From the NCBI GenBank assembly GCA_017457015.1, contig JAFTIG010000053.1, positions 1 to 7,315 of the forward strand: a stretch of 7,315 nucleotides of DNA. Direction: 5' to 3'. The translations under genes and the position numbers were made by a program. This document shows positions 1 to 5,741 of this stretch, piece by piece. Source of the DNA: Clostridia bacterium. GTDB taxonomy: Bacteria > Bacillota_A > Clostridia > Christensenellales > Borkfalkiaceae. Within the stretch, counting starts at the first letter, position 1, and each line of letters begins with the position of its first letter. The notes below the pieces were generated by a model, which saw only the letters and a program-made list of their open reading frames with translations, was not told the DNA's origin and made no database searches.

Positions 1-1
1 G

Positions 2-181
2 GGCAAAGACGTTATAAACGCTTGTACGGTCGGTTGTATCGGTTGTGGACTTTGCGCTAAAAACTGCCCTGAAAACGCTATAACTATGGTAGATAACCTA
101 CCCGTTATAGATTACGATAAGTGTAGCGGTTGTAAAACGTGTGTAGCAAAATGCCCAAGAAAATGCATTAAGGAAATTTAA
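2..181 (+). CDS. rnfB: RnfB, C-terminal ferredoxin domain (5'-truncated by window)
   Basis: Only the last 59 codons are inside the window; the frame is open from base 2 and ends at TAA 179-181. The visible protein has two classical [4Fe-4S] motifs: CIGCGLCAKNCP (codons 35-70) and CSGCKTCVAKCP (codons 122-157), joined by a linker containing DNLPVIDYDKC. An extra Cys lies just before the first motif (ACTVGC) and another near the C-terminus (RKCI). The spacing, the VGCIGC lead-in and the NLPVIDYDKC linker are typical of the C-terminal part of RnfB. RnfB is the iron-sulfur subunit of the membrane Rnf complex, which passes electrons from reduced ferredoxin to NAD+ while pumping Na+ or H+. A terminator begins 18 nt after the stop, so this is the last gene of its operon, as is common for rnfB in rnfCDGEAB clusters. 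Another 2x[4Fe-4S] ferredoxin-domain protein cannot be excluded because the N-terminal part is missing. Confidence 0.8.
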   Translation, partial: GKDVINACTVGCIGCGLCAKNCPENAITMVDNLPVIDYDKCSGCKTCVAKCPRKCIKEI

Positions 182-198
182 TCAACATTTAAATATTG

Positions 199-233
199 AA
201 AGCCTACCGCACTAAATAACGGTAGGCTTTTTT
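199..233 (+). terminator. Rho-independent terminator of the rnf operon
   Basis: An 11-bp perfect stem AAAGCCTACCG (199-209) / CGGTAGGCTTT (220-230) with a 10-nt loop is followed by T residues to 233. It lies 18 nt after the rnfB stop. The dinB stop codon (TAG on the minus strand, 236-234) directly adjoins the T-run, so the same hairpin probably also limits minus-strand transcripts. On that side the sequence after the stem is A/T-rich but has only a short T-run, so it is a weaker terminator in that direction. Confidence 0.9.
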
Positions 234-1463
234 CTATTTAATATTTTTACCGAACGGATCTCCCTTTATTTCGGTTTCGGATAATTTTTTATCCTGCAAA
301 ATTCTAGCGCGTTGCAAAGACTTGTTTCCGTATTTTCGACGAATTCCGTCAACCGCCGTATCAAGTCTATCGAGTTTGTCGTGCTTATGCGCGTCCAAAT
401 CCATTGATATTTGTTCCGCGCCGAGCGTAAAGTCACAAACGGCAACGCCTGCACCGCGCACGGGGCGCTCCCACTTATAAAGACTTTCAAACAGCGCGTA
501 AGCCGCTTCGGCAATCTCACTTGCAGAACTTGTCGGCTGAATAAGTTTAACCTGCTTGCCGTAAGTTTCAAGCGCGTTATCGGTAACGGAAATTTTCACA
601 ACCGTCGCTCTGCCGAGTCCGCTATCGCGCAGTCTCGACGCAACGCTCTCCGACAGCAATAAAAGCAAAGTCTTTACTTCGTCAAAGGTATATAAATCTT
701 TATAGTCGGTAAGGCTATTGCTAATGCTTTTTGTTCCTTCGTCCCCTTCTTTTACTTGTACGGGAGAATCGTCAAGTCCGTTAGCGTAACGATAAAAAGT
801 GCTACCCCACACGCCGAGAAGTTTTTTTAATATCCGCTCGTCGGTAGTGGCAAGTTCGCCTATCGTATGGACGCCGATAGAATTTAGTTTATTTTTCGTT
901 GAGCGCCCGATAAACAAAAGGTCTTCCACGGGCAAGTTCCACAATTTTTGCTTAAAATTATCTTTATTTATGACCGTCACTGCGTCCGGCTTTTTTAAGT
1001 CTGAGCCGAGTTTTGCAAACACTTTGTTAAAACTAACTCCTACGCTTACGGTAATGCCTATTTCTTCTTTGACCGCCGCCCTTATCTTTTCAGCGATCTC
1101 TTCGCCCGTGCCGAAAAGTGACGTGCTATCCGAAACGTCTAGCCAACACTCGTCTATGCCGAACGGCTCTATATGGTCGGTAAACCGCTCGTAAATTTGC
1201 CTTACCCGTTTAGATATGATTTCATACGACGAGTGATCGGCTGTAACGGTAACTAAATCCCGACACTTCTTTTTAGCCTGCCAAATGACTTCACCCGTTT
1301 TAACACCGAAAGATTTAGCGAGTTCGTTTTTTGCTAAAACAATACCGTGACGATCTTCAACGCTACCACATACGGCAAGCGCAACCCCCTTTAGTTCAGG
1401 GTTTTTAAGCGTTTCTACCGACGCGTAGAAATTATTTAAGTCACTGTGCAAAATCGTTCTCAA
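234..1463 (-). CDS. dinB: DNA polymerase IV (Y-family translesion polymerase)
   Basis: A Y-family error-prone polymerase that copies past damaged bases; 409 residues with the start chosen here. The palm motif LHSDLNNFYASVE gives metal ligand D8 and puts Tyr13 at the steric-gate position. FGIDECWLDVS gives the catalytic pair D104/E105, next to E. coli D103/E104 in number. KLGSDLKKPDAV matches the conserved region after the palm. A thumb helix-hairpin-helix-like part (FIGRSTKNKLNSIGVHTIGEL) and a little-finger domain follow. QISMDL (about 351-356) resembles the beta-clamp binding motif. The frame extends upstream to a TTG at 1487, but that adds eight residues before the usual N-terminus. TTG at 1463-1461 gives the family-typical start MRTILHSD, overlaps the TGA of the upstream small gene as TTGA, and has GGAG at 1478-1475. 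It is co-transcribed with that gene and probably with the M20 peptidase. No clear LexA box was found. Confidence 0.93.
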   Translation of the reverse strand: MRTILHSDLNNFYASVETLKNPELKGVALAVCGSVEDRHGIVLAKNELAKSFGVKTGEVIWQAKKKCRDLVTVTADHSSYEIISKRVRQIYERFTDHIEPFGIDECWLDVSDSTSLFGTGEEIAEKIRAAVKEEIGITVSVGVSFNKVFAKLGSDLKKPDAVTVINKDNFKQKLWNLPVEDLLFIGRSTKNKLNSIGVHTIGELATTDERILKKLLGVWGSTFYRYANGLDDSPVQVKEGDEGTKSISNSLTDYKDLYTFDEVKTLLLLLSESVASRLRDSGLGRATVVKISVTDNALETYGKQVKLIQPTSSASEIAEAAYALFESLYKWERPVRGAGVAVCDFTLGAEQISMDLDAHKHDKLDRLDTAVDGIRRKYGNKSLQRARILQDKKLSETEIKGDPFGKNIK

Positions 1464-1711
1464 TCTAATCTTTTCTCCACAAACCAACGTTCCTTAAATT
1501 CTTCAAAATACAGGTATTTTTCTTGCCCGCGTATAGTTACGGTAAACCGCCTTGAAGATAGCGAGCCGACCTTGGACGGAATATTGTCTATATACTTTAC
1601 CCTGTCTATATTAAACCTTTCCCCAGTAGTCCAAACCATTTCTAACGGGCGCATACCGCCGTCCGATAAAAACTTGACGATAACTTCTATATACACCTTT
1701 TCATACCGCAT
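1460..1711 (-). CDS. Small conserved-looking protein coupled to dinB, function unknown
   Basis: An 83-residue soluble protein with no signal peptide and no membrane segment. Its pattern is alternating beta-strand-like segments: KVYIEVIVKF, PLEMVWTTGERFNI, FTVTIRGQEKYLYFE, and a C-terminal RWFVEKRLD. This suggests a small all-beta barrel, perhaps SH3-like. Its TGA overlaps the likely TTG start of dinB by 4 nt, which indicates translational coupling, so a role with the polymerase or in DNA repair is a reasonable guess. The layout (W-x-G-x-x-(Y/F) strand, then an RWF-type C-terminus) recalls small DUF proteins found next to DNA polymerase genes in Actinobacteria, but I cannot confirm homology. 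The ATG at 1711 has no obvious Shine-Dalgarno, and an in-frame TAA upstream prevents a longer protein. The 36-nt gap from the peptidase stop suggests read-through from that gene. Confidence 0.75.
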   Translation of the reverse strand: MRYEKVYIEVIVKFLSDGGMRPLEMVWTTGERFNIDRVKYIDNIPSKVGSLSSRRFTVTIRGQEKYLYFEEFKERWFVEKRLD

Positions 1712-1747
1712 AGAAGTATTTTGGGAAATTTAGTTATCTATTATGCC

Positions 1748-2899
1748 TTAATTAAAATACTGCAATATAAGTTCGGCTGCAATTTTAAGTCCAACGGGAA
1801 TACTTTCTATTTGCGCCGTTTCTTCTCTCGTATGTATACCCGTACCATTATACACGCCTACGCATACTGCAGGAACACCGAGCGACATAGGAATATTGCA
1901 ATCGGTCGAGCCGGAGTTTACTCTGCAAGCAACCCCCGAATATTTTTCACATATTGCCTTTACGTTATCAGTCATCTCTTGAAGTCTTTTATCGTCTACT
2001 TTGCCACCGCAAGGACGTTCTCCAATAAGTTTAACCGATATTTTAGCCATATTTGACTTTTGGGCTTTTTCAACGCATTCGTTGAAAAACGTCTGCATCT
2101 TAAACAAGCATTCAGCGTCATCCGAACGGTATTCGTAAAGCATCGTCGCATTTTGTGCTATGGTATTTACCGACGTTCCGCCGTCTACTACCCCTACGTT
2201 AAACGTGGTACGGCTGTTTCCGTTTACGGGAACTTTACACTCGTAAAGTGCGTTTATAAGCACGCTCATTGCATAGATGGCGTTGCGATTTCCAAAGTTG
2301 TTAAACGAATGTCCGCCTTCAGTAGTGAAAGTCAACTCGTACCTATGTGAACCCACGCATTTATTAAGTACTTCAGTATACATTCCGTCAAAGGTGTAAA
2401 CTTCTTTCACCCTGCCGTCAAAGTCTTTCATCAACTGCTTGCAACCTTTAAGATTTCCAAGCCCTTCTTCACAAGAATTTGCAACGAACAATACGCCAGT
2501 ATCCGTATTAAGCCCCTTTTCGGTAACGTACTTTGCAACAATCAGCATTATTGCCAAACACGCGGTATCATCTCCTACGCCCGGTGAATACAAGGTCGTT
2601 TCATCCCTTTTAAACGGCATAGGAAACGTAGTGTCAGGGAACACGGTATCGGTGTGCGCCATAAACACTACGATTTCTTTTTTATTATCACACTCGACGG
2701 GGTAAATAACGTTGAGCGCGTCGTCGATATAAACGCCATTTGCGCCAAAATCTTCCATGTATTTTTTAACAAACTCCGCACGCAACTCTTCTTTTCCACT
2801 CGGTGCTGGAATTTTACACAACTCTTCAATGAGTTTTAGGGTTTGTTCTTTATTGTCGTCAAGATACTTTTTAATTTCATCCGTCAAAATATAATTCAT
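1748..2899 (-). CDS. M20-family zinc metallopeptidase (peptidase T-like)
   Basis: A predicted cytoplasmic di-zinc aminopeptidase or carboxypeptidase of 383 residues, the usual length for M20 enzymes; no signal peptide. Expected ligands are visible in order: H82 and catalytic D84 in AHTDTVF, bridging D110 in GVGDDTA, catalytic E144 and metal ligand E145 in NSCEEGLGN, D171 in FDGMYTEV, and H356 in GTGIHTREE. H197 (EGGHSFN) sits at the start of the dimerisation domain, roughly residues 185-295. The arrangement is closest to peptidase T-like and related M20 exopeptidases that release amino acids from small peptides. Exact substrate cannot be read from sequence, and amidohydrolase activity on N-acyl amino acids is possible. 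ATG at 2899 has AGGAG 6 nt upstream (2910-2906) and a good promoter. No terminator separates it from the small gene and dinB downstream. Confidence 0.9.
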   Translation of the reverse strand: MNYILTDEIKKYLDDNKEQTLKLIEELCKIPAPSGKEELRAEFVKKYMEDFGANGVYIDDALNVIYPVECDNKKEIVVFMAHTDTVFPDTTFPMPFKRDETTLYSPGVGDDTACLAIMLIVAKYVTEKGLNTDTGVLFVANSCEEGLGNLKGCKQLMKDFDGRVKEVYTFDGMYTEVLNKCVGSHRYELTFTTEGGHSFNNFGNRNAIYAMSVLINALYECKVPVNGNSRTTFNVGVVDGGTSVNTIAQNATMLYEYRSDDAECLFKMQTFFNECVEKAQKSNMAKISVKLIGERPCGGKVDDKRLQEMTDNVKAICEKYSGVACRVNSGSTDCNIPMSLGVPAVCVGVYNGTGIHTREETAQIESIPVGLKIAAELILQYFN

Positions 2900-2924
2900 A
2901 TTAATCTCCTTTATTCTATTATTT

Positions 2925-2953
2925 ATTATAGCACACTAATATTTGTAAAACAA
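2925..2953 (-). promoter_or_regulatory. Sigma-A promoter of peptidase-orf83-dinB unit
   Basis: On the minus strand a perfect -10 TATAAT (2930-2925) is preceded by TGC, an extended -10, and by a weak -35 TTGTTT (2953-2948) at 17-bp spacing. The start site should be near 2918, giving a short leader before AGGAG (2910-2906) and ATG at 2899. It lies just beyond the T-run of the terminator of the previous unit, so the two units are well insulated. Confidence 0.75.
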
Positions 2954-2955
2954 TT

Positions 2956-2984
2956 AAAAAAAGGCAATTTTCTAATTGCCTTTT
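2956..2984 (-). terminator. Rho-independent terminator after XRE-cupin-ligase gene
   Basis: Read on the minus strand, an 11-bp perfect stem AAAAGGCAATT / AATTGCCTTTT (2984-2974 with 2969-2959) with a 4-nt loop runs into seven T (2962-2956). It begins 7 nt after the TAA of the ligase gene (2994-2992) and ends before the -35 of the peptidase promoter. Confidence 0.92.
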
Positions 2985-2991
2985 AAATAAA

Positions 2992-5286
2992 TTATAACTT
3001 GTTTCTTTGTATCTTTCCGCTTACCGTTTTCGGTAGTTCGTCACGGAATACTACGATTCTTGGATACTTGTACGGTGCGGTTTTAGCCTTAACGTACGCT
3101 TGAATTTCCTTCTTTAATTCTTCAGACGGCTCTGTACCTTTAACCAAAACTATGCTCGCTTTAACTACTTGTCCGCGAACTTCGTCAGGCTCTGCAGAAA
3201 CACCGCACTCTAAAACGTACGGAAGTTCCATAATAACGCTCTCTATTTCAAACGGTCCTATGCGATAACCCGACGACTTAATGACGTCGTCCACTCTGCC
3301 AACGTACCAGTAGAATCCGTCTTCATCACGCCAAGCAGTGTCGCCCGTGTGGTAATATCCGTCGTGCCATACTTCTTTAGTCTTTTCTTCATCACCGTAA
3401 TAACCACAAAAAAGTCCGCACGGTGCACCGTTTTTAACGTTAACTACAATCTCTCCCGTTTCACCGACAGGTACCGAATTTCCGTTTTCGTCAACTATGT
3501 CAATATCGTAGATAGGTGCAGGTTTACCCATCGAGCCTATCTTATGCGGTTTGCCAACTAAGTTACCTACAAGCATGGTGGTTTCCGACTGTCCAAAGCC
3601 TTCTTTAATTTGCAATCCCGTAAGTTTTTCAAATTGGTAATACACTTCGGGGTTAAGTGCTTCACCAGCCGTCGTCATGTGCTTAACGGAAGAGAAATCG
3701 TATTTTGATAAATCTTGCTTTATAAGCATTCTAAGCATGGTTGGCGGTGCACAGAAAGTGGTAATTCTATATTTAGCAAACATAGGCAAAATATCCGCCG
3801 CGTCGAAACGGTCAAAATCGTAAACGAAAGTCGCCGCTTCTGAAAGCCATTGTCCGTAGAGTTTGCCCCACATAGATTTAGCCCAACCCGTATCGGATAT
3901 GGTAAAATGTAATCCGTCGGGATCTGCAGTATGCCAGTATTTTGCCGTGTGGAAATGTCCTAACGGATACTTATGGTTATGTGCGGCAATCTTGGGATAA
4001 CCGCTAGTACCAGACGTAAAGAACATAAGCAATAAATCGTCACCACAAGGCGAATCTGCAGTACGAGCAAAGTGTGTAGAATAAAGCGAATATTCTTCGT
4101 CAAAATTACGCCAACCGTCTTTATTTCCGTTGACCATAATCTTATGTTTTAATTGCGGACATTTAGCCGCTGCAATATCTACTTGCTCTGCCGTCTGTCC
4201 GTCTGCGGTACAAACGATTGCACTGACGCCCGCAGAATTGAATCTATATTCAAAGTCGTGTTCTTGCAACTGGTTGGTTGCAGGAATTGCTATTGCGCCG
4301 AGTTTATTAAGCCCTATCATTGCAAACCAGAATTGATAGTGGCGTTTTAATACGAGCATTACCCTATCGCCCTTTTTGATACCGAGCGACTTAAAGTAGT
4401 TTGCCGAACGGTTGGATTCTTTCTTTATATCCAAAAAAGTAAACCTTCTCTCAACCTTATCCCTTGAAACGTGCAACATTGCAAGTTTGTCAGGTTCGCG
4501 CTTTGCAATAGCGTCAACCAAGTCGAAAGCAAAGTTAAATTTGTCTGCGTTCTTAAACGTGATTGAAGTAGGCGTACCGTCCTTATCTTCAACTACGTCG
4601 ATAAACTTATGGTATTCGCGTACCTTGTCGTCCTTTTTAACGGCAACCTTATTTTCACCGATTATCTTTTTATCAGTGGAAAGTTCAGGTATAGGTTCAC
4701 CCGTGGGATTAAGTACTATTGCATAAAAAATACAATCTCTACCGTTTACCGCAATCATACCGTGCGGTGTGTCACTGTCGTAATAAATACTGTCGCCCGG
4801 TCCTAAAACTTCACTGTGTTCGCCTATCTGAACTTTTAAATAGCCGTCGATAACTATATCGCACTCTTGCCCTGCGTGAGTGGTGAGTTCAATATCTTTA
4901 TCGGCAGCGTCCGCGTTGAACACACTGCGAACGTATAAGGGCTCTGCAATACGGTTTTGGAAAGCGTACGCAAGGTTAAAATAAGTCATGCCGTGCGCTT
5001 GTGCTATTTTTTGACCTGCACCGTTACGGGTAACCGTGTAACCTTTCAGTTTAGGGCTATAACCTTCTATAATGTCGGTAACGTTGACGGAAAGTGCAAG
5101 CGCACAACGATAAATAAAGGCAAAGTTAAGATCCTTATTTCCGTTTTCACACTCAATATACTCCTGCTCTGAAACACCGGTTTTAGTCGCCATATCGCTA
5201 GGCGTAAGTCCAACTATTTCTCTGAGCGCACGAATACGCCCTGCCATCTCTTTGATCTTAAAATCAAGTCCTGTCATCTGTTCCAT
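2992..5286 (-). CDS. XRE HTH - cupin - acyl-CoA synthetase fusion (ACSM-like)
   Basis: A 764-residue, three-part protein. About residues 11-74 form an XRE helix-turn-helix (GLTPSDMATKTGVS recognition region). About 100-195 form a cupin with H137, E141 (HAGQECDIVIDG) and H175 (PGDSIYYDSDTPHG). About 250-764 form an adenylate-forming acyl-acid:CoA ligase: P-loop TSGTSGYPK at 424-432, GFGQSETT at 563-570, YHTGD at 645-649, GRVDDVIKSSGYRIGP at 663-678, and adenylation Lys758 in PKTVSGKIQR. The ligase should convert a carboxylic acid, ATP and CoA to acyl-CoA, AMP and PPi. The SSGYRIGPFEIES and LPKTVSGKIQR blocks resemble medium-chain or branched-chain acyl-CoA synthetases. Free XRE-cupin proteins are usually ligand-sensing repressors; fusion to the enzyme suggests a self-regulating or substrate-sensing protein. 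The frame is open to a GTG at 5361, but that lies inside the T-box antiterminator. ATG 5286 has AGGAGA at 5296-5291 and follows the leader terminator, so it is the real start. Monocistronic. Confidence 0.92.
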   Translation of the reverse strand: MEQMTGLDFKIKEMAGRIRALREIVGLTPSDMATKTGVSEQEYIECENGNKDLNFAFIYRCALALSVNVTDIIEGYSPKLKGYTVTRNGAGQKIAQAHGMTYFNLAYAFQNRIAEPLYVRSVFNADAADKDIELTTHAGQECDIVIDGYLKVQIGEHSEVLGPGDSIYYDSDTPHGMIAVNGRDCIFYAIVLNPTGEPIPELSTDKKIIGENKVAVKKDDKVREYHKFIDVVEDKDGTPTSITFKNADKFNFAFDLVDAIAKREPDKLAMLHVSRDKVERRFTFLDIKKESNRSANYFKSLGIKKGDRVMLVLKRHYQFWFAMIGLNKLGAIAIPATNQLQEHDFEYRFNSAGVSAIVCTADGQTAEQVDIAAAKCPQLKHKIMVNGNKDGWRNFDEEYSLYSTHFARTADSPCGDDLLLMFFTSGTSGYPKIAAHNHKYPLGHFHTAKYWHTADPDGLHFTISDTGWAKSMWGKLYGQWLSEAATFVYDFDRFDAADILPMFAKYRITTFCAPPTMLRMLIKQDLSKYDFSSVKHMTTAGEALNPEVYYQFEKLTGLQIKEGFGQSETTMLVGNLVGKPHKIGSMGKPAPIYDIDIVDENGNSVPVGETGEIVVNVKNGAPCGLFCGYYGDEEKTKEVWHDGYYHTGDTAWRDEDGFYWYVGRVDDVIKSSGYRIGPFEIESVIMELPYVLECGVSAEPDEVRGQVVKASIVLVKGTEPSEELKKEIQAYVKAKTAPYKYPRIVVFRDELPKTVSGKIQRNKL

Positions 5287-5290
5287 AATT

Positions 5291-5296
5291 TCTCCT
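5291..5296 (-). promoter_or_regulatory. Ribosome binding site deciding the ligase start
   Basis: AGGAGA (5296-5291) stands 4 nt before ATG 5286. It lies just beyond the T-run of the T-box terminator, so it is transcribed only when the terminator is avoided. It fixes the start at 5286 rather than at the GTG at 5361. Confidence 0.85.
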
Positions 5297-5303
5297 ATGG
5301 GCG

Positions 5304-5339
5304 AAAAAAAACCCGCCCCAAAGCTTACTTTGAGACGAG
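5304..5339 (-). terminator. T-box intrinsic terminator (conditional)
   Basis: On the minus strand CUCGUCUCAAAG (5339-5328) pairs with CUUUGGGGCGGG (5323-5312), 12 bp including G-U pairs, with a UAAG loop, followed by eight T (5311-5304). The outer CUC is the same segment that would pair with GAG (5363-5361) to form the antiterminator around the UGGU bulge. The two structures therefore exclude each other, as expected for a transcription-attenuating T-box. Confidence 0.9.
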
Positions 5340-5567
5340 CACAATGCACCCGCGGTACCACTCAAATTGCGGAAAATCCGCCCCTCTTGGAATCAAACAA
5401 TTCCTATGACGTTAACGCAGCAATCACGGAGAAGTTCTACTCTCTTTTCAGATTTCTTCTTCTCGGCTCGGAAACTACAAACGCAAATATCCGCATAGTG
5501 GCTTGCACCGACCGCCATTTCTCTGGATGAAAATAATTTGCGCAACTTTTCGTCAAAGCCTTTATAT
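5304..5567 (-). ncRNA. T-box riboswitch leader, probable valine specifier
   Basis: A complete tRNA-sensing leader of about 264 nt. Stem I base: GGCUU (5560-5556) with GAGCC (5469-5465) and a UGACGA...CCGA kink-turn-like motif. Above it GAAA (5551-5548) pairs with UUUC (5474-5471), then an internal loop, then CGCAAAU (5542-5536) with AUUUGCG (5488-5482). The distal part has CCAGAGA and the UGGC/GCCA hairpin with GGUGCAA. In the internal loop the 3' side is UUU-GUA-G. Taking the triplet followed by the conserved purine before the lower helix gives GUA (5478-5476), a valine codon. Stem III is the GGAAU/AUUCC hairpin (5407-5392). The T-box core GAGUGGUACCGCG is at 5363-5351. Its UGGU bulge would pair with an ACCA tRNA end, consistent with the A73 of tRNA-Val. 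Uncharged tRNA should stabilise the antiterminator and allow expression of the downstream ligase. Leader identity is very secure; the specifier is less so. Confidence 0.93.
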
Positions 5568-5573
5568 GCGATT

Positions 5574-5602
5574 ATTTTAGCACAACCAAATATATTTGTC
5601 AA
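5574..5602 (-). promoter_or_regulatory. Strong sigma-A promoter of the T-box/ligase unit
   Basis: Consensus -35 TTGACA (5602-5597), 17-bp spacer ending in TGC (extended -10), and -10 TAAAAT (5579-5574). The predicted start, about 5567, lies a few bases before stem I of the T-box, exactly where a T-box transcript should begin. A near-consensus promoter fits control by premature termination rather than by activation. Confidence 0.9.
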
Positions 5603-5619
5603 CGATTTTTACGCAAAAT

Positions 5620-5642
5620 TCCTTATATAGCGTTTATAAGGA
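5620..5642. repeat. Inverted repeat upstream of the T-box promoter (operator candidate)
   Basis: TCCTTATA (5620-5627) and TATAAGGA (5635-5642) form an 8-bp perfect inverted repeat with a 7-bp spacer, centred about 64 bp before the predicted start site. It has no T-run on either side and lies outside any gene. It could be an operator, perhaps for the XRE domain of the gene it precedes, or a chance palindrome in AT-rich DNA. Confidence 0.35.
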
Positions 5643-5700
5643 TTAAAATACGTTACAATTAAAAAAATAAAGCGTATAGTTTTGCATTAAAAAAAATGAA

Positions 5701-5741
5701 AAACACTATAAAAATAACGACACGGAATTTTCCGTGTCGTT
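5701..5741 (-). terminator. Probable terminator of the nag-like operon
   Basis: AACGACACGGAA (5716-5727) and TTCCGTGTCGTT (5730-5741) form a perfect 12-bp inverted repeat, realistically a 10-11-bp stem with a 4-6-nt loop. Read on the minus strand it is followed by a T-rich tract (TATTTTTATAGTG, 5715-5703). It stands about 190 nt after the stop of the NagB-like gene. A second T-rich run lies on the plus-strand side, so it may act in both directions. Confidence 0.75.

Noticed and set aside
411..1194. Open frames on the plus strand (411-662 and 799-1194)
   Set aside because: They are antisense to dinB, lack ribosome sites and recognisable motifs, and arise from the codon pattern of the polymerase gene.
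1733..1766. Possible promoter for orf83-dinB (minus-strand CATAAT)
   Set aside because: No acceptable -35 hexamer at 16-18 bp; read-through from the peptidase promoter is simpler.
1762..1775. Possible LexA/SOS box (minus strand CGAACTTATATTGC)
   Set aside because: Only the CGAAC half matches the Gram-positive CGAAC-N4-GTTCG site, and it lies inside the peptidase coding sequence.
1446..2839. Several plus-strand frames opposite orf83 and the M20 peptidase (1446-1733, 1721-2056, 2060-2350, 2439-2705, 2654-2839)
   Set aside because: No ribosome sites, low-complexity translations and no family resemblance; the minus-strand genes are well supported by motifs.
3349..5172. Plus-strand frames opposite the ligase gene
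   Set aside because: Shadows of a gene with complete catalytic motifs; none has a plausible start region.
5252..5602. Frames at 5252-5530 (+) and 5393-5602 (-)
   Set aside because: Both fall on the T-box leader. The minus-strand frame would begin within the -35 box, upstream of the transcription start, so it cannot be translated from this promoter.
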